From the NCBI RefSeq assembly GCF_900103635.1, contig NZ_FMXK01000021.1, positions 1-59,077 on the forward strand: a DNA stretch of 59,077 bases, given 5' to 3'. Source of the DNA: Butyrivibrio sp. INlla18 (GTDB lineage: Bacteria > Bacillota > Clostridia > Lachnospirales > Lachnospiraceae). Position numbers and translations under genes: made by a program. Under the pieces are notes generated by a model. That model saw only the letters and a list, made by a program, of their open reading frames with translations, was not told where the DNA came from and did no database searches. Positions 20,336 to 30,036 of the stretch are shown here, piece by piece (position 1 is the first letter of the stretch; every line of letters starts with the position of its first letter).

Positions 20336-22278
20336 TTCTTCTTTTTCACTTCTTTCTTTGGTTTATAGTTTGGGTCCTTAGAACCTATATAGATTCGAGC
20401 TGATCTGTCAGGCAGTGTTTCAAGCTCATTTGTAATCTCCCTAGCCTTGACCACTTCCTCAGCAGTATTACAAACAAGCTCCCATTTGTAGCCATCAGGT
20501 AGTTTTGGAAGAGCCATCTCTGCATCAAACCAGTGCATATTGTAGCAAACATACACAAATGGTGAATCCTTTTTGTATTCGTCGTACATGCCACAGTACA
20601 ACATGCCAAGCATATGGCTATGTCCAGAAAGATCTGGGCGCCAAGCATCTCTTCCATGGCATGAAAGATCAGGATAACCACAGGACGTATAATCCATAAG
20701 CTTAAGAGGTTTGCTTCCATGAAGTATCCTGTTTTCTTTTCTAAGCTTAACAAGAAGCTTTATATATTCATAAATGTCCTTGTTCTTGTCAAAGGCTTTC
20801 CAATCAACCCAGCCTATCTCATTGTCCTGACAGTATGGATTGTTATTACCAGCTTGAGAATTACCAAATTCATCTCCGCTAAATAACATAGGAGTTCCCT
20901 GAGCCATAAACAGCATGGTCAGTATATTCTTCATCTGCTTCTTACGAAGTGACAATATGCTCTGCTTTCTGGTCCTACCTTCAATGCCGCAGTTCCAGGT
21001 ATAGTTATTGTCATTTCCGTCTTTATTGTTTTCGCCGTTTTCCTCGTTGTGCTTGTGCTCGTAGGAAACCATGTCAGCAAGCCTAAAGCCTTCATAATCG
21101 CAGACATAATTGATAACGCCGTGGTCAGTGCCATTGCAGATCATAGAATTCATAAATTCAGATGCTGTGTTGTCATCGCTTTTTAAAAATCTTCGGCAGT
21201 TATACATGAATCTGCCATTATATTCAGCAAGATAGCGTTTCTCAGGCTCTTCTGAACCGTAAATATCATAGTAATCAAAGCCGTCGTACCAGATCTTGGC
21301 ATCTGTGAAAAGAGGTTCCTTAGTAATAAGCCTCATTGGCACACGGGCTCCCTTCAAATGGAAACCATCAATGTGATATGAACATCTCCAATATCTAAGA
21401 GCATCTATGATAAGGCTTTCATTCTCATTGTCTTCAAAGTAAAACTGCATGATAACTTCGATGCCGTTTTTGTGAAGCTCTTTGACCAATGTCTTAAACT
21501 CATTCTCGCAATCAGATGGATCAGCACAATAAGCTGTTCTAGGAGCAAAGTAATAGCCCTTTTTGTAGCCCCAAAAATTGAGCCTTGGCTTAACAGCGCT
21601 CTTATTTGAAATACTTCCATCCCTGGAATAGATAAGGTCTCCTAAAACCTTATTTCCTCTGATCTTGGAAGGATTCTCGATCTCATTCATCTCATATGCA
21701 GGCATCAGCTCAATTGTTGTAACACCAAGTTCCTTGAGATATGAGAGTTTATCAAGAATTCCCAAAAAGGTTCCCCTGTGACCATGCGCTACACCAGAGC
21801 TTGAAGCCTTGGTAAAGCCTCTAACATGCAATAGATAAACAAAGCTGTCTTCATAAGGAATCTCAGGAAAAGAGTCTTTTTCCCAGTCAAATGCAAACTC
21901 AGAAGCCTTAAGAGTAGATCTATTATCAAGCTTGGCTCTGATATCACTTTCTGGAACATCCTTGCCAAAGCTCTCTAGGCCAATAAGATGCTTGGAATAA
22001 GAATTGCAGAAAAAAGAATCATCTGCAAAATAGTTGTAAGATGTGTATTTATCAATATCATCTATTCCAGATATCCTTGCAGAATAGATATTTCCACGCT
22101 TAATAGACTTTGGAAGTTCAATGCAAAGGTCCTCATTGCCATCAGCACTATAAAGAGTGATCCCGCAGCTGTCACACCTGTCAAACACAGTGCGCACCAC
22201 AAGGGATTTGTCATAATCTATATAACAGCCCAATGGATAAGGCTTTTCACTAGCAATCTTTAATGTATTAGCCTGCAT
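20332..22278 (-). CDS. GH13 GlgX/isoamylase-like protein lacking catalytic residues
   Basis: The backbone is clearly that of a glycogen-debranching GH13 protein: a CBM48-like N-terminal domain (about 1-110), the GlgX-type VYLLHVRGFT, and the tract SYEHKHNEENGENNKDG typical of GlgX. Yet all four conserved GH13 regions are altered. Region I is MQFYFEDN, where D, N and H are expected. The nucleophile Asp is Lys309 (DGFHLK). The acid/base Glu position is Asp332 in KIWYDGFD, and the third Asp is Glu396 in DYEGF. It is therefore probably a non-catalytic glucan-binding or regulatory pseudoenzyme rather than an amylase. A lysine-rich end (KKEVKKKK) closes the 648-residue chain. The start at 22278 follows AGGAG. 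First gene of the long minus-strand run. Confidence 0.85.
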   Translation of the reverse strand: MQANTLKIASEKPYPLGCYIDYDKSLVVRTVFDRCDSCGITLYSADGNEDLCIELPKSIKRGNIYSARISGIDDIDKYTSYNYFADDSFFCNSYSKHLIGLESFGKDVPESDIRAKLDNRSTLKASEFAFDWEKDSFPEIPYEDSFVYLLHVRGFTKASSSGVAHGHRGTFLGILDKLSYLKELGVTTIELMPAYEMNEIENPSKIRGNKVLGDLIYSRDGSISNKSAVKPRLNFWGYKKGYYFAPRTAYCADPSDCENEFKTLVKELHKNGIEVIMQFYFEDNENESLIIDALRYWRCSYHIDGFHLKGARVPMRLITKEPLFTDAKIWYDGFDYYDIYGSEEPEKRYLAEYNGRFMYNCRRFLKSDDNTASEFMNSMICNGTDHGVINYVCDYEGFRLADMVSYEHKHNEENGENNKDGNDNNYTWNCGIEGRTRKQSILSLRKKQMKNILTMLFMAQGTPMLFSGDEFGNSQAGNNNPYCQDNEIGWVDWKAFDKNKDIYEYIKLLVKLRKENRILHGSKPLKLMDYTSCGYPDLSCHGRDAWRPDLSGHSHMLGMLYCGMYDEYKKDSPFVYVCYNMHWFDAEMALPKLPDGYKWELVCNTAEEVVKAREITNELETLPDRSARIYIGSKDPNYKPKKEVKKKK

Positions 22279-22301
22279 TTTATGCTCCTGGTTGAAAGTA
22301 T

Positions 22302-22329
22302 ATTATCCCTAATTTAAAAATCCTCACAA
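22302..22329 (-). promoter_or_regulatory. Promoter of the GH13-pepT-miaB-mutSL run
   Basis: On the minus strand TTGTGA (22324-22329) and GATAAT (22302-22307) are separated by 16 bases, and the AGGAG of the GH13-like gene follows about 15 bases downstream. This is the only good promoter I see for the long run below it. Confidence 0.55.
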
Positions 22330-22406
22330 GTCTTATTATTTTATCACAGATTTAGTATATATGCACTATTCCCATATTAAATCTGTTCTCATATAGAGGT
22401 GAGCTG

Positions 22407-22415
22407 TGCTATAAT
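22407..22415 (+). promoter_or_regulatory. Extended -10 promoter of the DUF1292-type gene
   Basis: TGCTATAAT is a perfect extended -10 element (TGnTATAAT), 26 bases before the AGGAGG of the next gene. No good -35 is visible, as is common for this promoter class. Confidence 0.6.
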
Positions 22416-22452
22416 GACACTAAGTAATAAAAACGCATTCAGGAGGATTTGT

Positions 22453-22818
22453 ATGGAGTTTTCAAAGATTGCAACTGAGATGAACACCAGAATAGAAAAC
22501 GGCGATCAGGAGACTGTTGAAATAGAGCTCGATCACGGCGAAGTTGTTAACTGCGCTATTATGATCGTTCTTACAGTTAATGATAAAGATTATATTGTTC
22601 TTCTTCCACTTGATAAAAATGGTCAGAACCACGATGGAAACGTTTGGTTCTATGAATTCATCTGGGATGGATCAGACAAAGAGCCTGAACTTGGCTATAT
22701 CAGTGATGATGCAGAATACGAAGCTGTATCAGAAGCCTTCGATCTTTATCTTGATGATGTTGAATTCGACGAACTTGTTGAGCTTCCAGAGGAAGGCTTA
22801 GACGGTGAAGAAGAATAA
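22453..22818 (+). CDS. DUF1292-type small acidic protein
   Basis: Acidic protein of 121 residues with the DUF1292 look: short, strand-rich, with VEIELDHGEVVNCAIM followed by YIVLLPLD and a tail of Asp and Glu (EGLDGEEE). The family has no assigned function; members are common in Firmicutes, often near Holliday-junction resolvase or cell-cycle genes. The ATG at 22453 follows AGGAGG by 6 bases. An upstream ATG at 22399 lies on the promoter and is rejected. Its last 73 bases overlap, on the opposite strand, the end of the helicase gene. Confidence 0.8.
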   Translation: MEFSKIATEMNTRIENGDQETVEIELDHGEVVNCAIMIVLTVNDKDYIVLLPLDKNGQNHDGNVWFYEFIWDGSDKEPELGYISDDAEYEAVSEAFDLYLDDVEFDELVELPEEGLDGEEE

Positions 22819-24668
22819 TTCTCTTCCCACAAAGACCTGATAGGTCTTAAAAATCTAGAAGGTAGCATTGGATTTTCCTTACTGCCAGCCAAATAAGACA
22901 TTATGAGCGCCTGTTTTGCCCTTGTCATAGCTACATAGAGCATTCGGCGCTCTTCTTCTATCTGCTTTTTGGATAGAGCAGATCTAGAGGGAATTATCCC
23001 TTCATTTATGGATGGTATCCAAACCGCCTTATATTCAAGCCCCTTAGAAGCATGCATTGTGATTATATTTACCGCTCTTTCACTTTTCTTAATTTTATTC
23101 TTTTTGTTGTCAAAAGACTCATCGATCAAAGCATTTAAGTCTTTCAAAAGCTTCTTTACATCACCATATTCCCTTGCTATCTTTTCAAGCTCATCTAGCT
23201 TATCCATGTCCTTTTGATAAAGTTTGTCGATACCAATATCTTTTCTTAAGTACCTAACAGCAAGTCCTGGTCTTAAGTGGCTTATCATGTTGATCTGCCT
23301 AAAAAACATGGAGGCAGTCCTTTGCATTTTAGGATTTCCCGCATAAAACTTAAGGACATCTCCCTCATTTACAGTTTCTTTGGTAGCAGTCTCTCTCGTA
23401 ATAAACCTAAGAGGCTTATTTATGATCTTTAGATAGTCTTCTCTTTTATGTCCCAAATAAGCAAAGGATAGGTAACTCATCAATACTCTTACGCCCTCGC
23501 ACTCATAAAAGGCTGTCTTTCTATCATCAAGATTAGTCCTTATGCCGTTCTTTTTAAGAAACGCCGCGTATTGACCGCACTGAGCGTTAGTCCTACAGAT
23601 TATGGCAATCTCAGAAAGCTCATCCATATTTGCCAAAAGAAATGCCTTAATAGCCTCACACTCTTTTTCTTTTGTTGAATATATAAGTGAAAGGACCTTT
23701 CCCTCTATACTTTCCTTATCCGCATGGATCTCTTTCTTAAACCTCTCAGTATTTTGCTCTATTACAAGTTTAGAGCTATCTAATATTCTTTTACCACACC
23801 TGTAATTTATATTAAGATTTATGATTTTTGGAACAAACTTCCTAGATTCACAAAACTCCTTAAATCCAAGCATAAGCCCCGGGTCAGAACCTCGAAAGCC
23901 ATAAATAGACTGATCATCGTCTCCCACAACAAAGAGATTATTACTATCACCGCACAGCATAGAGAGAACTTCAAACTGCATCTTATTTATATCCTGATAC
24001 TCATCCACCAGGAAAAACGTGTATTTTTCTCTGCATCTTTTTAAGAGAAGCTCATCCTTTAACAAGTAATCTCTGCACATAAGTATCATGTCATCAAAAT
24101 CGATCTTGTTAAACTCATCCATTAGAGCGCTGTACTTTTTGATCATCAGGTGAAAAGAGCTATGAAAAGCAAAGGATCTGTCGCAGTCATCAGGGGATAA
24201 GCCGCTATTTTTGATCCTGGATATTTCAGAAATAACATCTTTTACAATATCATCTCCAAGGTCAAGTTCAGCCTTTATCTTACTGTCTGTTACAGAAAGT
24301 GAATGTAGAATATCAGAAACAAGCCTATATTTAAAACTCTCAGTAGCTATATCGATTTTTCTTTTGGGATTAGCCCAGCGAATTATCTGGTAAAAACATG
24401 AATGAAATGTTCCAAAATTCACATCTGGATAAGAACCATCCGTGATCTTCATGAATCTGTGCTGCATCTCAAGTGCAGCTGCCTTAGTAAACGTAATGAC
24501 CAAGATTGAAGAAGGTTCTATGCCATGTTCCTCAATAAGGCACCTTAGTCTTTCTACAATAACAAAGGTTTTGCCGCTTCCTGGCCCCGCAAGAACCATT
24601 GCGGGACCATCTACATGGTTTATAGCCATGAGCTGTGCGGCATTGCCCTTAGGCAAATTATTTCTCAA
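22746..24668 (-). CDS. UvrD/PcrA-type ATP-dependent DNA helicase
   Basis: Superfamily 1A 3'-5' helicase. Motif I is [15 protein letters not shown], motif Ia [10 protein letters not shown], motif [11 protein letters not shown], motif [17 protein letters not shown], motif [16 protein letters not shown] and motif [18 protein letters not shown]. At about 640 residues it is shorter than PcrA (about 720) and lacks the PcrA C-terminal region, so it is better called a UvrD-like helicase. The start is unresolved. I use a TTG at 24668 (AAGGA 10 bases upstream), which overlaps gltX by 11 bases; a TTG at 24716 would overlap by 59. The C-terminus is a run of about 20 Ser, Pro, Gly and Thr residues, encoded across the end of the opposite-strand gene. 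Confidence 0.9.
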   Translation of the reverse strand: MRNNLPKGNAAQLMAINHVDGPAMVLAGPGSGKTFVIVERLRCLIEEHGIEPSSILVITFTKAAALEMQHRFMKITDGSYPDVNFGTFHSCFYQIIRWANPKRKIDIATESFKYRLVSDILHSLSVTDSKIKAELDLGDDIVKDVISEISRIKNSGLSPDDCDRSFAFHSSFHLMIKKYSALMDEFNKIDFDDMILMCRDYLLKDELLLKRCREKYTFFLVDEYQDINKMQFEVLSMLCGDSNNLFVVGDDDQSIYGFRGSDPGLMLGFKEFCESRKFVPKIINLNINYRCGKRILDSSKLVIEQNTERFKKEIHADKESIEGKVLSLIYSTKEKECEAIKAFLLANMDELSEIAIICRTNAQCGQYAAFLKKNGIRTNLDDRKTAFYECEGVRVLMSYLSFAYLGHKREDYLKIINKPLRFITRETATKETVNEGDVLKFYAGNPKMQRTASMFFRQINMISHLRPGLAVRYLRKDIGIDKLYQKDMDKLDELEKIAREYGDVKKLLKDLNALIDESFDNKKNKIKKSERAVNIITMHASKGLEYKAVWIPSINEGIIPSRSALSKKQIEEERRMLYVAMTRAKQALIMSYLAGSKENPMLPSRFLRPIRSLWEENYSSSPSKPSSGSSTSSSNSTSSR

Positions 24669-26121
24669 GTAATTCAATTCCTTTTTTGATTCTCTTAATG
24701 GTCTCTTCCTTGCCAATAACTTCCATAAGCTCTGTAGCTCCGCAAGGAGTCATCTCTTTACCAGATACAGCGATACGTACTGGCCAGAGAACATAACCAT
24801 TCTTGTACTCATGAGACTTGATATAGTCTGTAAGAAGTGCATATAAAGAATCATTTGTATAATCATCATGTGCTTCAAGAAGTGGAAGAACCTCTTTTAA
24901 TACTGCAAGAGAAGTCTCTTCATTTGTCTTCATCTTCTTGTGAGTATAGATGGCTGTATCATACTCAGGAAGTTCATTGAAGAAATCAACCATAGGCTCA
25001 ATATCAGGCCAGATCTCAATACGTGTCTTAACCATATTGGCGATCTTCCTAAGGTCATAATCCTTTGTGATAGCTTTCTCAAGGTATGGCTTTGCAAGCT
25101 CAAAGAATTTGTCATCATCCATAGCCTTCATGTACTCGCCATTCATCCACTTAAGCTTTGTATAGTCAAATACTGCAGGAGACTTGTTGATTCTCTTATA
25201 ATCAAACTTTTTGATAAGATCCTCAAGGCTCATGATCTCCTGGTTGTCATCTGGAGACCATCCAAGAAGTGCAACAAAGTTAACTACAGCTTCTGGTAAG
25301 AATCCCTGCTCGATAAGATCTTCAAATGATGAGTGACCTGATCTCTTAGAAAGCTTGTGGTGATCTTCATCTGTAATAAGTGGGCAGTGAATGTACTTAG
25401 GTACTTCCCAACCAAAGGCATCATAAAGTCTGTTGTACTTTGGTGATGATGAAATATACTCATTACCTCTTACAACGTGTGTGATGCCCATAAGGTGATC
25501 ATCTACAACGTTAGCAAAGTTGTAAGTAGGATATCCGTCAGACTTAATAAGGATCATGTCATCAAGCTCTTTGTTCTCAACACTTACATCACCATAAAGC
25601 TCATCATGGAATGTAGTTGTACCCTCTGTAGGGTTGTTCTGTCTGATAACAAATGGCTTGCCCTCTGCAAGGTTCTTTTCAACTTCCTCTTTTGAAAGGT
25701 GGAGGCAGTGCTTGTCATAAACACTGATCTCTTTAACTTCGCCATCAACCTCAATCTTCTGGACAAGAGTCTTAAGTCTCTCTTCATCACAGAAGCAGTA
25801 ATATGCCTCGCCCTTATCGATAAGCTCCTTGGCATACTTCATATATATTCCGGCCTTCTGTCTCTCACTCTGAACATATGGGCCAACAGGTCCTCCGATG
25901 TCTGGACCTTCATCATGAACAAGACCAGTATCCTTAAGTGTCTGATAAATGATCTCAGTAGCACCCTCTACGAATCTCTCCTGATCTGTATCCTCAATTC
26001 TAAGAATGTAATCTCCACCCTCATGCTTTGAAATAAGATAAGCATAAAGAGCAGTTCTTAAATTTCCAACATGCATACGTCCTGTAGGACTTGGTGCATA
26101 TCTAGTACGAATCTTAACCAT
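24658..26121 (-). CDS. gltX: Glutamyl-tRNA synthetase
   Basis: Class I synthetase that charges tRNA-Glu and probably also tRNA-Gln in this lineage. The HIGH-type motif sits in [11 protein letters not shown], and the KMSKS-type motif is KLSKRSG (about residue 255). [27 protein letters not shown] is the usual N-terminal tract. The gene starts at 26121, where GGAG precedes the ATG; an ATG at 26136 is in frame but less likely. A promoter is visible directly upstream. The length of 487 is normal. Confidence 0.96.
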   Translation of the reverse strand: MVKIRTRYAPSPTGRMHVGNLRTALYAYLISKHEGGDYILRIEDTDQERFVEGATEIIYQTLKDTGLVHDEGPDIGGPVGPYVQSERQKAGIYMKYAKELIDKGEAYYCFCDEERLKTLVQKIEVDGEVKEISVYDKHCLHLSKEEVEKNLAEGKPFVIRQNNPTEGTTTFHDELYGDVSVENKELDDMILIKSDGYPTYNFANVVDDHLMGITHVVRGNEYISSSPKYNRLYDAFGWEVPKYIHCPLITDEDHHKLSKRSGHSSFEDLIEQGFLPEAVVNFVALLGWSPDDNQEIMSLEDLIKKFDYKRINKSPAVFDYTKLKWMNGEYMKAMDDDKFFELAKPYLEKAITKDYDLRKIANMVKTRIEIWPDIEPMVDFFNELPEYDTAIYTHKKMKTNEETSLAVLKEVLPLLEAHDDYTNDSLYALLTDYIKSHEYKNGYVLWPVRIAVSGKEMTPCGATELMEVIGKEETIKRIKKGIELLEK

Positions 26122-26168
26122 TTTCGCTCCATTCATAAATCTATAAATTATTTTTTCAACAAATTACT

Positions 26169-26196
26169 ATTATAATGTTTGAAAATATTTTTTCAA
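26169..26196 (-). promoter_or_regulatory. gltX promoter
   Basis: TTGAAA (26191-26196) and a perfect TATAAT (26169-26174) are separated by 16 bases on the minus strand, 48 bases upstream of the gltX ATG. The -35 lies in a small inverted repeat, TTGAAAA/TTTTCAA, which could bind a regulator. Confidence 0.7.
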
Positions 26197-26204
26197 TGCC
26201 AATA

Positions 26205-26642
26205 TTATTTTGTTCCAGTAGAACCAAATCCGCCTCTGTCTGCGCCTTCTAAGTGGTCGCATTCTTCAAAGAGGATATGTGGCTGATTTTCCATGATCCT
26301 GAACTGACAGATTCTGTCATTGAAACTGATATGAGTATCTCTCATAGCAATTACAGGAACAAACCACTGGTCATTGTCTCCGCAATAGGAATGATCGATA
26401 ACTCCCATATGATTAGCCTGTATAACTCCGAAATTCTTGTAGGTTGAGCTTCTAGGAACCACGTGAGCTTCATAGCCTTCTGGAATCTCCATGGCAACCC
26501 CAAGAGGAACCAGATGAAATTCCCCCTGCTTAAGGTCAACATCCTCTGCGCTTCTTAAGTCGATCCAATCTGACTTTCCATCGATATATTCAAGCTTTTC
26601 AATCTTGTCATTAAAATATTTGATCTTGATCTTCTTTTCCAT
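26205..26642 (-). CDS. dut: dUTP diphosphatase
   Basis: Hydrolyses dUTP to dUMP, keeping uracil out of DNA. The trimeric dUTPase motifs are recognisable: [10 protein letters not shown] (motif 1), [24 protein letters not shown] (motifs 2 and 3, with some departures from the commoner sequences), RICQFRIM (motif 4) and a C-terminal GGFGSTG flap (motif 5). The 145 residues match. The ATG at 26642 follows GGGAGA; an upstream TTG at 26660 is not needed. The gene lies between copA and gltX in the same direction. Confidence 0.93.
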   Translation of the reverse strand: MEKKIKIKYFNDKIEKLEYIDGKSDWIDLRSAEDVDLKQGEFHLVPLGVAMEIPEGYEAHVVPRSSTYKNFGVIQANHMGVIDHSYCGDNDQWFVPVIAMRDTHISFNDRICQFRIMENQPHILFEECDHLEGADRGGFGSTGTK

Positions 26643-26671
26643 ACTTTCTCCCACTAACAATTTGTGCCGTA

Positions 26672-26881
26672 TCAGTCAATGCTTGTTACTTTATAGTCCT
26701 TATCTTCAACGGCCTTTTTAAGGATATCATTATCTACCTCTGCTGACAAACTTACGATAGCTTCGCCCTTTTCATGGCTAACCTGTGCATTTTCAACTCC
26801 TTCAAGTGCCTCAAGAGCCTTCTTTACGTTTGCCTCACAGTGAGCACACATCATTCCTTCGATCATCATTTTCTTTGTCAT
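26672..26881 (-). CDS. copZ: Possible separate CopZ copper chaperone from an internal start
   Basis: Within copA, in the same frame, GGAGG (26890-26894) stands 8 bases before an ATG at 26881. A start there gives a 69-residue protein with one HMA domain, starting [15 protein letters not shown], the size and metal motif (MCAHC) of CopZ chaperones. Either copA and copZ were fused by loss of a stop codon, or both products are made from one mRNA. I see the ribosome site and the domain directly; independent translation is an inference. Confidence 0.45.
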   Translation of the reverse strand: MTKKMMIEGMMCAHCEANVKKALEALEGVENAQVSHEKGEAIVSLSAEVDNDILKKAVEDKDYKVTSID

Positions 26882-29269
26882 TTTGTTTTCCTCCAAATCT
26901 ATTTTTATTTCATTTTTAACATTATCAATATTTACAGTATTAACTTTTTTGCGGTCACTTGACGAATCATAAATATTAAAAAGATTAAGCCTTAAGGCAT
27001 TCATCACAACAAAAAAGCTAGATAAACTCATTGCTGCAGCTCCAAACATTGGACTAAGTGCCCATCCAAATAGCTTAATATAGCAACCTGCTGCAAGAGG
27101 TATTCCTATTACATTATAGAAAAACGCCCAAAACAGATTCTCATGGATATTCTTAAGTGTCTTTCTTGAAAGCCTGATTGCACCAGCTACGTCAAGAAGA
27201 CTACTCTTCATAAGAACAACATCTGCTGCATCTATGGCTATATCAGTGCCTGCTCCAATTGCAATTCCAGTATCTGCCACAGTTAGAGCCGGCGCATCAT
27301 TTATTCCATCACCTACCATTGCAACCTTACCGCATTTACTAAGTCTATCAATGACCTTTGCTTTGCCATCTGGCATGATCTCAGCAAATATCTCATCAAC
27401 TCCGGCTTTTTTACCAATAGCTGTTGCAGTTTTTTCGTTGTCACCAGTAAGCATCACAACCTTAATGCCCATTTTTTTTAGCTCTGCAATGGCTTTTTCT
27501 GAGTCTTCCTTAATGGTGTCAGCAACTGCAATGATACCTATAAGCTTATTATCTCTAGCAAAGAACATTGGAGTCTTGCCTTCAGAAGCATAGGTATCGG
27601 CCTTTTCAAGCATCTCGCCTTGAATCCTAGCAAAAGAGCTGATAAACTCCCTGTTACCTCCTCTAATGATACTATTTCCAAGCTTTGCTTCAAGTCCTTT
27701 TCCAAAAATAGCCCTAAAATCAGCAATGTCTTCATCAAATTCAATGTGAAGATCATTTATATGCTTAACAATAGCCTTGGCAAGAGGATGTTCACTCTTT
27801 GACTCAAGAAGACCAGCCAGCACCAAAAGCTCATCATCAAAGGATGAATAATTACTGCAGGTATAACCGCTCTTTGAAATTGAATCAGCTGAAAAGACAT
27901 CTGTAACTACAGGTTCACCCTTTGTAATAGTTCCAGTCTTATCAAGGGCAACTATCTGAGTCTTGCCAGCATTTTCAAGGGAAGCTGCTGTCTTGAACAT
28001 AATACCATTTCTAGCTCCAATACCGTTACCAACCATTATTGCAACAGGGGTTGCAAGTCCAAGAGCACATGGACAGCTGATAACAAGGACAGCTATTCCT
28101 CTAGCAAGGGCAAAACCAAAATCCTCACCTAGTATCATCCATATGATTATCGTTATAAGTGATATTCCTATTACAGTTGGAACAAAAACGCCTGATACCC
28201 TGTCAGCTATCTTTGCAATTGGTGCTTTAGTGGCAGCAGCATCGCTTACCATCTGTATGATCTGAGAAAGCGTTGTATCTCTTCCAACTCTGGTGGCTCT
28301 GCACTTAATAAATCCCGATTGATTTATTGTGGCAGCAGATACTTCATCACCCTCGTATTTGTCACAAGGAATACTCTCACCTGTAAGAGCAGATTCATCA
28401 ACTGAGCTGTTACCCTCTATTACGATACCGTCTATGGGTATATTTTCTCCAGGTCTAACAACAAAAATGTCACCGATCTTAACTTCATCTATAGCTACAG
28501 TCTTTTCAGAGCCATCCGCCTTAATGATAGTTGCTGTCTTTGGAGCAAGCTTCATAAGCCCCTTTATAGCATCTGTGGTCCTACCCTTACTCATGGCTTC
28601 AAGCATCTTACCAACAGTAATAAGAGTTACTATCAAAGCCGCAGACTCAAAATAGAACTCATGACTAAAGGCAAACGCCTTTTCCATATTTCCCTTAATA
28701 GCAGCATTTGTCATAAGTAAAAGAGCTGCAAAGCTATATACAAATGATGCAGAGCTTCCAAGAGCAACCAATGTATCCATATTAGGTGCTCTGTGCATCA
28801 GTCCCTTAAACCCGCTTATAAAAAACTTCTTGTTGATCACCATGACAATGATCGCCAGAACCATCTGAATGATTCCATTTGCCACAGGATTCCCCGCAAA
28901 GAAAGCTGGTAAAGGAAACTTAAACATCATGTGTCCCATTGAAAAGTACATTAGGACCAGCAAGAATCCTATTGATAATATAAGACGTTTTTTAAGGATT
29001 GGCGTCTCTCTGTCCTTTAATATCTCCTCTTCCCTGGAAAAGTCCATAGACGAAGGCTCTTTTCCAATATCATCCATAAGCTTTGCGCCGTAGCCAGCAT
29101 CCTCAATAGCTTTGATGATCTTGTCCTTAGCGGCACTTCCTTCAACGCCCATAGAATTAGTAAGAAGATTAACGCTGCAACTAGTAACGCCATCTACCTC
29201 TTTAACTGCTTTTTCAACTCTCGCCTGACATGCAGCACAGCTCATGCCAGTAACCATGTATTTATCCAT
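26672..29269 (-). CDS. copA: Copper-exporting P1B-type ATPase with C-terminal CopZ-like domain
   Basis: Pumps Cu(I) out of the cell. An N-terminal HMA domain has CAAC (Cys11, Cys14). Transmembrane segments follow, then the actuator TGES (296-299), the metal site CPC (399-401), the phosphorylation motif DKTGT (Asp443) and GDGINDAP. After the last membrane helices a linker rich in Asn, Val and Lys leads to a second HMA domain (797-865) with MCAHC, so a chaperone-like domain is fused at the C-terminus, the opposite end from usual. The csoR gene and a CsoR operator lie upstream, so induction by copper is expected. Confidence 0.95.
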   Translation of the reverse strand: MDKYMVTGMSCAACQARVEKAVKEVDGVTSCSVNLLTNSMGVEGSAAKDKIIKAIEDAGYGAKLMDDIGKEPSSMDFSREEEILKDRETPILKKRLILSIGFLLVLMYFSMGHMMFKFPLPAFFAGNPVANGIIQMVLAIIVMVINKKFFISGFKGLMHRAPNMDTLVALGSSASFVYSFAALLLMTNAAIKGNMEKAFAFSHEFYFESAALIVTLITVGKMLEAMSKGRTTDAIKGLMKLAPKTATIIKADGSEKTVAIDEVKIGDIFVVRPGENIPIDGIVIEGNSSVDESALTGESIPCDKYEGDEVSAATINQSGFIKCRATRVGRDTTLSQIIQMVSDAAATKAPIAKIADRVSGVFVPTVIGISLITIIIWMILGEDFGFALARGIAVLVISCPCALGLATPVAIMVGNGIGARNGIMFKTAASLENAGKTQIVALDKTGTITKGEPVVTDVFSADSISKSGYTCSNYSSFDDELLVLAGLLESKSEHPLAKAIVKHINDLHIEFDEDIADFRAIFGKGLEAKLGNSIIRGGNREFISSFARIQGEMLEKADTYASEGKTPMFFARDNKLIGIIAVADTIKEDSEKAIAELKKMGIKVVMLTGDNEKTATAIGKKAGVDEIFAEIMPDGKAKVIDRLSKCGKVAMVGDGINDAPALTVADTGIAIGAGTDIAIDAADVVLMKSSLLDVAGAIRLSRKTLKNIHENLFWAFFYNVIGIPLAAGCYIKLFGWALSPMFGAAAMSLSSFFVVMNALRLNLFNIYDSSSDRKKVNTVNIDNVKNEIKIDLEENKMTKKMMIEGMMCAHCEANVKKALEALEGVENAQVSHEKGEAIVSLSAEVDNDILKKAVEDKDYKVTSID

Positions 29270-29282
29270 CTTATTTCCTTTA

Positions 29283-29603
29283 TTACTTCATCATTTTCTG
29301 TAACAACTCAACAAGTTCATCAACAGTTTCTTCCTTGCCAGCCTTTATATCATCCGTCACACAGCTTTTAATATGATTTGCCAAAAGAACCTTCGAAAAA
29401 CTGCTAAGAGCACTCCTTGCCGCCACAACCTGCATCAAAACATCCGTACAATAGGCATCATTCTCGATCATACTCTCAATACCCCTGATCTGTCCCTCAA
29501 TCCTCTTAAGCCTATTCACCAAATCCCTATATTCCTTATCATCCCTCTTCTTGTGCTTAACCTCTTCACTCTTTCCCTTACTCTCACACTTAGGACATCC
29601 CAT
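29283..29603 (-). CDS. csoR: Copper-sensing repressor CsoR family
   Basis: All-helical DUF156 repressor that leaves DNA when it binds Cu(I). The Cu ligands of the family are present as Cys (NDAYC), His (LLANH) and Cys (IKSC). The N-terminus has an added CPKC pair that is not universal. The helix [20 protein letters not shown] and the length (106) fit. It precedes copA by 13 bases, and its own promoter carries a CsoR-type operator, so it should be autoregulated. RcnR or FrmR homologues differ in the ligand set, and the copA neighbour favours copper. Confidence 0.93.
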   Translation of the reverse strand: MGCPKCESKGKSEEVKHKKRDDKEYRDLVNRLKRIEGQIRGIESMIENDAYCTDVLMQVVAARSALSSFSKVLLANHIKSCVTDDIKAGKEETVDELVELLQKMMK

Positions 29604-29684
29604 AACATCACCTCAAACCCTTAACCAATATCACAACAACATTGTATCACTTTTTAGTGCATCATTATTTTATTAAGTATATCC

Positions 29685-29713
29685 AATATATACCCCTAGG
29701 GGGTATTTGTAAA
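29685..29713 (-). promoter_or_regulatory. csoR-copA promoter
   Basis: TTTACA (29708-29713) and TATATT (29685-29690) with an exact 17-base spacer on the minus strand, 82 bases before the csoR ATG. The spacer is filled by the copper operator. Confidence 0.8.
29690..29706. promoter_or_regulatory. CsoR operator
   Basis: ATACCCCTAGGGGGTAT is an inverted repeat with 7-base arms and a 3-base centre, of the G/C-tract type that CsoR proteins bind. It covers the spacer and the edge of the -10, so bound CsoR would block RNA polymerase directly. Confidence 0.8.
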
Positions 29714-29882
29714 TATATTAATTTAATAAGTTTTTTCATTTTTTATTAGTCATTCCATCTCGCTCATTTCATCTTTTATTAGTTAATGCTCTATCCATCA
29801 CCCTTTCTATTTCTTTTAATAAACACAACATCCGCCTTAAAAGAACAGCTTGGGAGATTTAAGTTTTTGACTGTAACGATTT
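29714..29882. other. AT-rich non-coding stretch
   Basis: Between the copper promoter and the long inverted repeat I see no open frame, hairpin or convincing promoter. The sequence is strongly AT-rich and carries scattered repeats of the word TTTTATTAGT only. Confidence 0.5.
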
Positions 29883-29995
29883 ATTTTTTGTCGTCTATAC
29901 ATAAAATGAAAAGAACCCTAAAAAGATTTATTCTCTGAACAACGTGAAATAAATCTTTTAGGGTTCTTTGAGTTTTAATGTATAAGACAAAAAAT
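29883..29995. repeat. 113-bp nested inverted repeat (terminator or MITE-like)
   Basis: Left arm 29883-29932 and right arm 29948-29995 are nearly complementary over about 48 bases, with the inner 22 or so (AAGAACCCTAAAA..GATTTATT) almost perfect and the outer ATTTTTTGTC ends exact. The loop is 15 bases. It lies just past the end of the acyl-CoA ligase gene and can end its transcript, but such long arms are unusual for a terminator and recall a small palindromic mobile element. I see no second copy in this window. Confidence 0.75.
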
Positions 29996-30036
29996 ATCGG
30001 AGTTACAGGCGAAAACTTAAACTCCCAAGCGTCCTC

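Noticed and set aside
22399..22452. Earlier start of the DUF1292-type gene
   Set aside because: It overlaps the extended -10 element, and AGGAGG points to 22453.
29883..29995. CRISPR-like repeat
   Set aside because: It is one inverted repeat, without spaced direct copies or cas genes.
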